The position numbers and the translations under genes are program-made. A stretch of DNA of 32,688 bases from positions 1 to 32,688 of the forward strand of contig CAYVKY010000009.1 of assembly GCA_964452115.1 (NCBI GenBank), written 5' to 3'. The stretch is from CAYVKY01 sp964452115 (GTDB taxonomy: Bacteria; Bacteroidota; Ignavibacteria; Tepidaquicellales; Tepidaquicellaceae). How positions within the stretch are numbered: position 1 is the first letter of the stretch; each line of letters begins with the position of its first letter. The notes beneath the pieces are model-generated. The model had not been told where the DNA came from. It was given only the letters and a program-made list of their open reading frames with translations, and searched no databases. Below, piece after piece: positions 23,225-30,988 of this stretch.

Positions 23225-24265
23225 TTAGAAGCCTAAGTGCAATGTAAAGAACTGGTTGGTTGCATTAAATGCACTTTCATTAATTACTCTGTAAGCATAA
23301 TCAAATCCGACTTCTAAGTTTCCGAACGGATATTTAATTCCCGCTCCGAATGTAGGACCGAATAAGTAATCTGAGCCCTGAGCATAGTCATCAGTTGTAA
23401 CTGATGCAGCACCTCTGATATAGAACATCTTGTTGAAGTTATACTCAAGTCCGAATTTAAATTCGTCTCTTGTAAAGCTTTCATTTACGAATGCTCCAAA
23501 CAGATTCACGTGCATTTTGTCTGTAAGGCGGAAATCATAACCGATACCTATTTCAAGGCTTGTCGGCAGGTCATAATCCTGAAGGATTACTCTCTCTGTG
23601 TATGTATTTCCGTTAGTCAATGTAACTGATCTGTCGAGTCCGGGACCGTTGAATGTCATAGAGGGTCCGAGGTTCTTAAGAGCAATACCAAACGTAAAGC
23701 CGCTCTGTCCGCCGATGTACTGAATTCCAAAGTCGAAAGCAAAGCCGGTAGCTGATACGTTCGCTACATTTTCATTAATGATTTTTACGTTAGTTCCGAA
23801 TTTAATCCTATCAGTCATACTTCTTGCGAAACCTAAGTTTGCAATAACATATGTCGGTTTGATAGTGTTGCCTGTTCCTTCAGGCTGTAATTCTGAAGTT
23901 TCCTCGATTTCACCGAGATTCAGAGTTTTTATTGAAACGCCGATGTTACCAAGTCCGCCAAGTTTTGCACCGGCTGCAAGGTATTCGAGTTTCATATCGG
24001 CAATATAAGTTGAGTGCGAGAAAATAACCTCTGCATTTTTATTAGATAAATCTGCTAAACCTGCAGGGTTCCAATAAATAGCATCCACGCCGGAGATTGT
24101 TGATAAATTGGATCCGGATAATGAAGTTCCAATAGAACCGACCGGAATCAACAGCTCGGGAGCCGCAGATGTACCTATCTTTTTTCTTGGCCCGCTATAA
24201 CTAATATTTGCCGCGAATATCAGTATTAATACGATTGCAAATATTTTTATGTATTTTAATTTCAT
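23225..24265 (-). CDS. PorV/PorQ-family outer-membrane beta-barrel protein
   Basis: This 346-aa protein has a signal peptide (about 1-24) followed by GTSAAPELLIPVGSIGTSLSG and IYWNPAGLADL, the start expected of the PorV/PorQ family. The rest is alternating beta strands and ends in aromatic TLHLGF, a typical barrel end. PorV helps type IX secretion release and modify cargo, while related barrels move fatty acids or cargo. Whether this is true PorV or a paralogue cannot be told. Its position directly after a gene with a sorting-like C terminus suggests the two work together. Confidence 0.88.
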   Translation of the reverse strand: MKLKYIKIFAIVLILIFAANISYSGPRKKIGTSAAPELLIPVGSIGTSLSGSNLSTISGVDAIYWNPAGLADLSNKNAEVIFSHSTYIADMKLEYLAAGAKLGGLGNIGVSIKTLNLGEIEETSELQPEGTGNTIKPTYVIANLGFARSMTDRIKFGTNVKIINENVANVSATGFAFDFGIQYIGGQSGFTFGIALKNLGPSMTFNGPGLDRSVTLTNGNTYTERVILQDYDLPTSLEIGIGYDFRLTDKMHVNLFGAFVNESFTRDEFKFGLEYNFNKMFYIRGAASVTTDDYAQGSDYLFGPTFGAGIKYPFGNLEVGFDYAYRVINESAFNATNQFFTLHLGF

Positions 24266-24297
24266 TTGTCTTTAAACTTTAATTTTCATAGCCGCTT

Positions 24298-24320
24298 CTG
24301 AACTCCCTTGGGGAGTTCAG
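24298..24320. other. Intercistronic hairpin before the PorV/PorQ-like gene
   Basis: CTGAACTCCC pairs with GGGAGTTCAG over 10 bp around the loop TTG. It sits in the 73-nt gap between the 1161-aa gene and the barrel gene. There is no T-run on the minus strand, so it is probably an mRNA-stability or partial-attenuation element. The ends (AGTGGTCACTCTGAACTCCC on the minus strand) look like a dispersed REP-type unit. Confidence 0.6.
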
Positions 24321-24338
24321 AGTGACCACTTAAAAAAA

Positions 24339-27300
24339 TTAGAAATTAATCCTTTCCTGAGCTGTAAATACTATTATCTTCATCACTTTTTGACCAATTC
24401 CCGGTGCATCAATTAACGCTATGTAAATTCCTGATGCCACAGGTACATTGTCCTGATTCTGTAAATTCCATTCAAGTGTGCTCGATAAGCTCGGATCACC
24501 TGACGTGGTTTTATTCAGAGTCCTGACTAAATCGCCGTTCAATGTGTAAATTTTCACCGTTGCATTCAAAGGCATATGCCTGAACGTCACAAATTTATCA
24601 GATTTTGATCTGTCCAATGTGCTGAATCCATAATAAGGATTCGGTACAATTTTGACTGCATCCAGAGCATTCGTATTCTTGGCGCTATTTTGATCGCCGA
24701 ATACAGGTGCTGTGGTGTTGAATTCATAGAAGAACGGTTTTGTCGGGTCATTTGGTGCATCAAATGGTCTCGTCGCATAATAAGGATAGATATAGAATTC
24801 ATCACCTTCTTTATAAGTCACATTACTTGAAGTTAATCTCGGTGCCCAGATGTACATTATATCTATAGTACGAGAATCGCTAAGATTGCGCGATAATGCA
24901 GTATAGAATGCATCAAATGCCGGATCGCCGTAATTTGAATTAAATATATAAAGAAGTTCGGTTGAACCTGTAATATCCGATGTCGGAGCCCACTGACCGT
25001 CAATTTTACCTTTCGGAATTGTATCATTGTTCTCAAGGAAAGCACAGTTCAGCTGTCTTGGAGCGGCTGTACTGTCGTACGGGTCAACTTCCCACACAGT
25101 AAATGGTACTGCACGTTTATCCTGATAAATGAAGAATTTATCTGATGTGGTTCTGTTAATAATAAATGGTGTAAATGACGGATCAGCATCCGGTCTATTT
25201 GTACCTTGAATATATCTGTATGCCAGCTGCTGTTTACTTGGGTCATTCGAGAATACTATCTTAATTGTTCTTAATCTGTCCGGTTTAACCGCTGAGCCTA
25301 CATTGTTAAACGTTGCCTTTTTCGGATAAGAAATTGACATTGATTGTGACTGCCAATACGGATTCTGATTATTGACAATTATTGTGGCTCCTGTGAACGG
25401 ATTATTCGCTGCAGGTAAATATTCCCATCCTTTATTTCTGGTCTGAATGCTGTCAGGAGATACAGTTGAGGTCACGTCCTGCAGAACACCAACGTTACCG
25501 GTGTAGCCGCCGACTGAACCGTCTGCCGTAAATCTGATTCTATTCACCGCCATATAGATACCGTCAATTGTCCTTGACGAATCGTCGGCTGCAGAATGGT
25601 ACTGTACATATTTAAGATTTCTCTTTAATGTATCATATTGTGTCTGTGCTGCTAATTTTCTCAGGATATTATATGTCGTATCAGGATTGAATACTACCCT
25701 GTAATTTGCGGTCTTTACAAGGTTTTCATTTCTCACGACCGGAGCAAGTCCTAAGTCTCTGATCGGGAAATTTACATTAATTGTATCGCCGTTTTTCAGA
25801 TTGTAAACAGTACCTGCCGGAGGTGCAACCGGTGTAATTTTAATTACCGCACTTGGCAGTGACGACCTGATTACTCTGAATCCTTTTTTAATATGCGTTG
25901 ATTTTGTAACTGCATACGCTACTACTGCGAACTGATATTCCTGGCCGTATATTATGGTACCCTGACCGGAATAATTTCCGTTGAACTGAGTATTGTTAAT
26001 TGTAATACTTCTGTAAATACCGTGATCAGGGAAATCATTAGGTTTAGTCATTTTATATGCAGGTACTATCGGGAATGGTGCGAATTGTTCCTGACCATTA
26101 ACAACTACACCTGTGGAAAATGTATCAAGCAATGAGCCGATGCCGTTTCTAAGGTCATAGATGTCGAGCAGTTTCACCTGATCGCCGATTGTTTCCGGTT
26201 TTGAGAAATCCGGTAATGATGTTGCATTTTTATCTATTTCATAAACTTCATATCCTTCAAATGCGTAAATCACTGAATCATTATTCTGATAAAATATCGT
26301 ATCCCAATATTTATACTTTTCTGAAACGTCTCCCCAGTTCAGGGTTATGCTTGCTAATCCCTGTCCTAAGTCTGTCACCGTGTAATCTACAACCGGTGTT
26401 GCAGGAGGAGGAGTTACATTAAAGTTATTATCAAATATTAACTGAGCTGTTTTGTCCAGTCTTTTTAATCTTGTTACTGAATTTAAATATGATGTACCTC
26501 TTGCTACAAACTGTGCAAGTACGATGGTTTGCGTGTCTCCCGGCATCACAGTGAAACCCTGTGAACCTGAGCTGAAGATAAATCTTCTGTCTCCCGGAGG
26601 ATTTGTTGCTAATAAATTTGTTGTTGTAGTGTCACCACCGCAGTTCTGAATTGAACCTTTTTTCTCTGTCCATCCGTTGTTAGTTTCAGGATCTCCCGGA
26701 TAGCAGAATTTTGTTTTTTTGCTGCCGCTGGATATTGTCGGGTCTAAGAAAGGTGTTGAATCTTTCTTCACGCCTGTCATATTCAGATATGCAGGATACG
26801 GCTCTCCGTTCGGGTCTGATTCGCACGCCGGCGGACTGCTTGCGTTATTTGTAAAGAATGTGAATGAAGTAAGCCCAAGTGTGTCACCTGTCTGGTGATT
26901 AACCGGACCTCTGAAATAGTCCATTCCGAACGCCGGCGGATGTGCGCCGTAATAGTTGTCATTATCTGTACCATTATAGCAGAATCCCATGTTTGTTGCA
27001 ACGTCGCATCCGATATAGTCGTCATATCCATAACCCAGATCCGGGTCAACAACTACTGAGAAGTAAGTTCTTGTCCAGGCTGAATCATTTTTGTTTATTA
27101 CTACCCATCTGACAAATTGCAAATCTTCAAGACCGGGGCTTGTATATGCCCAGCAAGTCCATCTTGCATCTGCATACATTAACGGGTCATTTACTCCGCC
27201 GCCGAAACCTTCACCGGAATTGTGGTTAGCAATTATAGCGTCGTTCATTGCGAGGAATAATGTTTGTGCTGCGTTTTTCTGACCGGGAACGTCAATTCCC

Positions 27301-27824
27301 GCATCATAAACGCCGTTACCGTTTACATCTACGAACGGGGCACCGTAAGGTACCATTTTACCCCAATTTGCTACATCGGGATTTGTATAAACGTTATCAC
27401 TTGATTTAACACTGTACATCTTAAAGTCAGATGACGTGTTTACGTTCGTTTTTGTTATGATTGTACCGGGTGTATATTCACCTTTGTACGAGGCCATTAC
27501 CTGTCCCATCTTATAGCCGTCTGCTGTATTGATGTAACCTGCAATACAAAGTCCGGCAGTGAAGCAAGCGGTGTTTGTAGAACCTTTTGGCCAGTAAAAT
27601 CCCGCAGCATTCTGCAGATTCAGATTCTGGTTAAATATACCTGAACTCCAGAAATATGCAGTAATGTTATTTGGCTCCAGCAATTTATACTGTAATACCG
27701 CATTAGGTCCGCTTGGGGAATAGGAAATAGGACTTTTGCTTCCGACAATAACTCTCGGAAGCGAATAGCCTATATTCCCGGCCATCATTATTAATAAAAG
27801 TATTACTGTTATTTTTAATTTCAT
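24339..27824 (-). CDS. Large exported protein with C-terminal sorting-like domain
   Basis: This 1161-aa protein starts with a signal peptide (about 1-22). The N-terminal half is rich in Asn, Gly, Tyr and Asp, with repeated short beta segments. Around residues 485-540 there is a fibronectin-III-like stretch (ASITLNWGDVSEKYKYWDT). The last 100 residues contain VKIVPNPYYGFSTLD, VKIYTLNGDLVRTL and VASGIYIALIDA, a FlgD-Ig/type IX sorting-like fold, ending in KIIVFTAQERINF. It is therefore probably carried across the outer membrane and displayed on or released from the surface. I do not recognise an enzyme domain. AAAGGA precedes the ATG, and the receptor gene ends 43 nt upstream. Confidence 0.82.
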   Translation of the reverse strand: MKLKITVILLLIMMAGNIGYSLPRVIVGSKSPISYSPSGPNAVLQYKLLEPNNITAYFWSSGIFNQNLNLQNAAGFYWPKGSTNTACFTAGLCIAGYINTADGYKMGQVMASYKGEYTPGTIITKTNVNTSSDFKMYSVKSSDNVYTNPDVANWGKMVPYGAPFVDVNGNGVYDAGIDVPGQKNAAQTLFLAMNDAIIANHNSGEGFGGGVNDPLMYADARWTCWAYTSPGLEDLQFVRWVVINKNDSAWTRTYFSVVVDPDLGYGYDDYIGCDVATNMGFCYNGTDNDNYYGAHPPAFGMDYFRGPVNHQTGDTLGLTSFTFFTNNASSPPACESDPNGEPYPAYLNMTGVKKDSTPFLDPTISSGSKKTKFCYPGDPETNNGWTEKKGSIQNCGGDTTTTNLLATNPPGDRRFIFSSGSQGFTVMPGDTQTIVLAQFVARGTSYLNSVTRLKRLDKTAQLIFDNNFNVTPPPATPVVDYTVTDLGQGLASITLNWGDVSEKYKYWDTIFYQNNDSVIYAFEGYEVYEIDKNATSLPDFSKPETIGDQVKLLDIYDLRNGIGSLLDTFSTGVVVNGQEQFAPFPIVPAYKMTKPNDFPDHGIYRSITINNTQFNGNYSGQGTIIYGQEYQFAVVAYAVTKSTHIKKGFRVIRSSLPSAVIKITPVAPPAGTVYNLKNGDTINVNFPIRDLGLAPVVRNENLVKTANYRVVFNPDTTYNILRKLAAQTQYDTLKRNLKYVQYHSAADDSSRTIDGIYMAVNRIRFTADGSVGGYTGNVGVLQDVTSTVSPDSIQTRNKGWEYLPAANNPFTGATIIVNNQNPYWQSQSMSISYPKKATFNNVGSAVKPDRLRTIKIVFSNDPSKQQLAYRYIQGTNRPDADPSFTPFIINRTTSDKFFIYQDKRAVPFTVWEVDPYDSTAAPRQLNCAFLENNDTIPKGKIDGQWAPTSDITGSTELLYIFNSNYGDPAFDAFYTALSRNLSDSRTIDIMYIWAPRLTSSNVTYKEGDEFYIYPYYATRPFDAPNDPTKPFFYEFNTTAPVFGDQNSAKNTNALDAVKIVPNPYYGFSTLDRSKSDKFVTFRHMPLNATVKIYTLNGDLVRTLNKTTSGDPSLSSTLEWNLQNQDNVPVASGIYIALIDAPGIGQKVMKIIVFTAQERINF

Positions 27825-27867
27825 TTCCTTTGAAAATTGGTTAATAAAAATTTTTCATTATCATTAA

Positions 27868-30816
27868 TTAGAAACTGACATTAACACCGAATCTGACTTG
27901 TCTGGGTGGTCCCCAATTGGAGAAGAATTCCACTCTCTGGTCATATAATTTCCTGAAGGCTGCATTAGTCTGATATAATGATGCACCGGAAGGTGTCAGC
28001 AGATATCCGTTTGCATAAGGATTGCCTGTTGCAGGAAATACTGTTTCGACGATTTCTGTATTCAACAGATTGATAACGTATACATAGAAATCAATATTTG
28101 TTTTCCATACCGGAACCATTTTGTCAACTCTTAAGTCAACTCTGAAATTCCAGTCCGTGTAAGTTTCATTTTTTGCAGAAAGGAAAATGTCTCCTGTTGT
28201 TCCTGTACTTGCTGTCGGTAATGATGTTTTGGTGTAAGGTCTTCCGCTGTTGAAGCTGAAGAGTAAGTTTGCACCGAGATTTTTAAGCACATCACCTAAG
28301 AAACCTTTTGGTACATCTTCAGAACCAAATCTGTAGTCGAGGTTGACTGTACCTGTATGTCTCTGGTCATAGTCCAAAGCATACACATACTGAGGCAGTT
28401 CTTCACCTGACTGGTTTGCTAATGAGTTCTTTGATGTTGGGTCGGAACCTGTTCCGCTGGCATATTTCAGTGAATATGCAATATCAACTGCGAGGCGGTT
28501 GATTCTTCTCAAACTGAGGTAGAAGTCAAGGCCTCTTGATACTGCAAAGTCGTTGTTGAAATATGTTACAAATCCTACCGGAACTAATCCGTCCGAAGTT
28601 GACTGCACTCTGCCTGCACCGATAAGATCGATTGACTCTTTGTAGAATGCCGTGATACCCATATTAAGATAATCGCCGACCTGCTGTTTGAAACCAATTT
28701 CATAGGAAGTAACCTTTGTCGGTTGTAATGATGAATTTTCGATAACATCCTGTAATGATGTTGAAAGGAATCTTCTTAATGTTGCCTGATTTACATACAA
28801 TAATGAAAGCTGGGGCATCTGCACCATTTTTCCGTATTGGGCAACGAATATAGTTTTGTCAGTAACCGGGAATGAGAATCCAAGTCTCGGGCTGACGTAG
28901 AATTTCATTTTGCTTTGTTCAAATGCATTGTCATTTGCTACTGAATAAGGGCCTGTGCCTGTTACATCGGTCGTAATTGATTTGAACACCTGAGTATTCA
29001 CATCAAAGAAATCTACACGAACACCTGCGTTTACGTTAAAGTCTGCAAATGTTATTTTGTCTCTTGCATAGAAGCCTCCCATAATCGGGTGCTTTGCATC
29101 GCTGCCGTCTGCAATTGTAACTCCGGAAATCGGGTCAATAATTTCATAGCCGTAAGTTTTCAGACGTGCATTGTTTGTTCCATACCATCTTTCCATCGGG
29201 TCAGAGATTGAAATATCCGCTGTCGCTCCCGGATTAATGGTGATTCTCTTCAGAGTATGATATTTATATTCACCTCCGAATTTAATTTCGTGGTCACCTG
29301 CTTTTTTGGTCAGAATTGCCCACGTTGCATCTAACTTACCGCCGACATAACTGATGTCAGTTTTCTGGTAAGCATCAATTACGCTGCCGTAATATCTGTA
29401 TAAGTATGCAGTTGCCGGGTCAAGTCCTAACACTTTACCTCTTGCATTTGCAATTGCAGACGCTGAGTCAGATGAAATACTTAAATAATATCTGAGCAGT
29501 TCGGGATTTTGCATAGGATCTCCGTATGAAGTTAAATCATCTTTATGAACCGGGTCATATTGTTCTGCAACTGACCTTAGATAGTTACCCTGCAATTCGA
29601 AGAAGAAATTACTTGAAATATTTGCAGTAAGTCTTCCGAAGAACTGATAGTCATCAGTATTTGCAATCGGGTTTAATCCGGAATTCGGCTGATAGATTAC
29701 CGAGCCGTCTCCTAATGTTCTTAAACCGTAAACGTTTGAACCGTATAATACTCTTGCTTTATTTGTATTATATGTTCCGCCGAATCTTAAATTGATAGGA
29801 ATCTTTCCTCCCGGTAATTCGGAAAGGTTGAAATTCAATCTTCCGTTCCAGGAGTATGTTCCTGATTCGTTATCTTTCAAGTCGCCATTCGGAACGATTG
29901 TCGGGACTTTGTCCAGAATCCACGAACCGATGGTGATTCTCTGATAGCTTCTTTCAAAACTTCCGAAGAAGTTGAATACGCTCGCTAATTTCTGAGTCGG
30001 AATAATCGGACCGCCGAAATTAACGTTGTATAAGCTGTATCCGGTAGATTTTGTATCTATATATCTTCCGGTGAATTCATCCGTGATTGCTTCGAATGAA
30101 CCTGAGTAGCGGCTTGAACCGCTTTTCGTTGATACGTTGATAACGCCGCTGAGCACGTTTCCGTATTCTGCACCGAAACCGCCGGTTAATACCGCGATTT
30201 CTTTAAGCAGGTTATTCGGAACGAAAGCTCTTGATGATCCGTCTAAAGGATTCGTCATTTCAACACCGTCAACGATAACGATGTTTTCATTTCCACGGCC
30301 GCCTCTGATATTGATTGTTCCGCCTCTTTCATCCTGTACAACGCCTGCTGTTTTTGCGGCAATGTTGGTTACGCCTCTGATACCGGTGTTGGTGATCTGC
30401 TGCGATTCAACGATACGTCCGCTTTCATTCACATCAATGCTTCTTCTTGTATCAACAATGTTGACGACTTCAGTAGTTATGCCCGTTGCCGTTAAATTAA
30501 ATGCAAGCGGGGTTTTTTTATCTACTGACACTCTCACATTGCTGATAGACTGGCTGTTATATCCGATATATGACGCTTCTACAGTATAAGCACCGACGTC
30601 AACATTCAATATAACAAATTCTCCGTTATCATCGGTTGTGGCGCCCATCTGAGAGCCGGCTATCTTAACGACAGCGCCGAGAAGCGGAGTTCCATCTTTA
30701 GAATCCGTTACTCTTCCGCCGATACTTCCGGTCGACTGAGCGAAAATTATCGTGGGTATGAACAACAGACAAAAAATGAAAAGGGAAATAGTCTTTCGTG
30801 TAGTATTATCCCTCAT
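27868..30816 (-). CDS. TonB-dependent receptor with carboxypeptidase-regulatory-like domain
   Basis: This 982-aa outer-membrane protein has a signal peptide (about 1-27) and then a CarboxypepD_reg-like domain (about 30-115: GSIGGRVTDSKDGTPLLGAV). The plug domain (about 130-235) includes TINIRGGRGNENIVIVDGVE and FGAEYGNVLSGVINVSTKSG. The remainder is a 22-strand-type barrel ending in VRFGVNVSF with a terminal Phe. Substrate is unknown; no SusD-like partner is seen, so a polysaccharide-uptake locus is not supported. A good site, GGAGGA, lies 5 nt before the ATG. It probably shares a transcript with the 1161-aa protein. Confidence 0.93.
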   Translation of the reverse strand: MRDNTTRKTISLFIFCLLFIPTIIFAQSTGSIGGRVTDSKDGTPLLGAVVKIAGSQMGATTDDNGEFVILNVDVGAYTVEASYIGYNSQSISNVRVSVDKKTPLAFNLTATGITTEVVNIVDTRRSIDVNESGRIVESQQITNTGIRGVTNIAAKTAGVVQDERGGTINIRGGRGNENIVIVDGVEMTNPLDGSSRAFVPNNLLKEIAVLTGGFGAEYGNVLSGVINVSTKSGSSRYSGSFEAITDEFTGRYIDTKSTGYSLYNVNFGGPIIPTQKLASVFNFFGSFERSYQRITIGSWILDKVPTIVPNGDLKDNESGTYSWNGRLNFNLSELPGGKIPINLRFGGTYNTNKARVLYGSNVYGLRTLGDGSVIYQPNSGLNPIANTDDYQFFGRLTANISSNFFFELQGNYLRSVAEQYDPVHKDDLTSYGDPMQNPELLRYYLSISSDSASAIANARGKVLGLDPATAYLYRYYGSVIDAYQKTDISYVGGKLDATWAILTKKAGDHEIKFGGEYKYHTLKRITINPGATADISISDPMERWYGTNNARLKTYGYEIIDPISGVTIADGSDAKHPIMGGFYARDKITFADFNVNAGVRVDFFDVNTQVFKSITTDVTGTGPYSVANDNAFEQSKMKFYVSPRLGFSFPVTDKTIFVAQYGKMVQMPQLSLLYVNQATLRRFLSTSLQDVIENSSLQPTKVTSYEIGFKQQVGDYLNMGITAFYKESIDLIGAGRVQSTSDGLVPVGFVTYFNNDFAVSRGLDFYLSLRRINRLAVDIAYSLKYASGTGSDPTSKNSLANQSGEELPQYVYALDYDQRHTGTVNLDYRFGSEDVPKGFLGDVLKNLGANLLFSFNSGRPYTKTSLPTASTGTTGDIFLSAKNETYTDWNFRVDLRVDKMVPVWKTNIDFYVYVINLLNTEIVETVFPATGNPYANGYLLTPSGASLYQTNAAFRKLYDQRVEFFSNWGPPRQVRFGVNVSF

Positions 30817-30851
30817 TGTGTTCCTCCAATAAATTTTGATTATAAAAACAA

Positions 30852-30872
30852 CCCCGAAAATGGAATTTTGGG
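30852..30872 (-). other. Small hairpin in the leader of the TonB-dependent receptor
   Basis: CCC-AAAAT and ATTTT-C-GGG on the minus strand can pair with a one-base bulge around TCC. It lies about 36 nt before the receptor start. It may affect translation or be chance; I see no riboswitch consensus in the leader. Confidence 0.3.
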
Positions 30873-30934
30873 TGATTCATTGTACTTCAGGGTTAATTTG
30901 ATTTAGTATAAAATTTTTCCAAATTCATTATTAA

Positions 30935-30974
30935 AAATTATTGGTTTCTCTGCTTCTTCAGCAGAGAAACCAAT
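30935..30974 (-). terminator. Terminator after the Asp-box protein
   Basis: ATTGGTTTCTCTGC (30940-30953) pairs with GCAGAGAAACCAAT (30961-30974) over 14 bp around a 7-nt loop. On the minus strand it is followed by AATTTTTAATAA. It lies 14 nt after the stop of the Asp-box gene and so separates it from the receptor gene, which should have its own promoter in 30817-30934. It could also work on the plus strand (CAATTTTTAA). Confidence 0.8.
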
Positions 30975-30988
30975 TTTTAAAAAATATC

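Noticed and set aside
30137..30589. 150-codon plus-strand ORF
   Set aside because: It is the antisense shadow of the plug domain of the TonB-dependent receptor.
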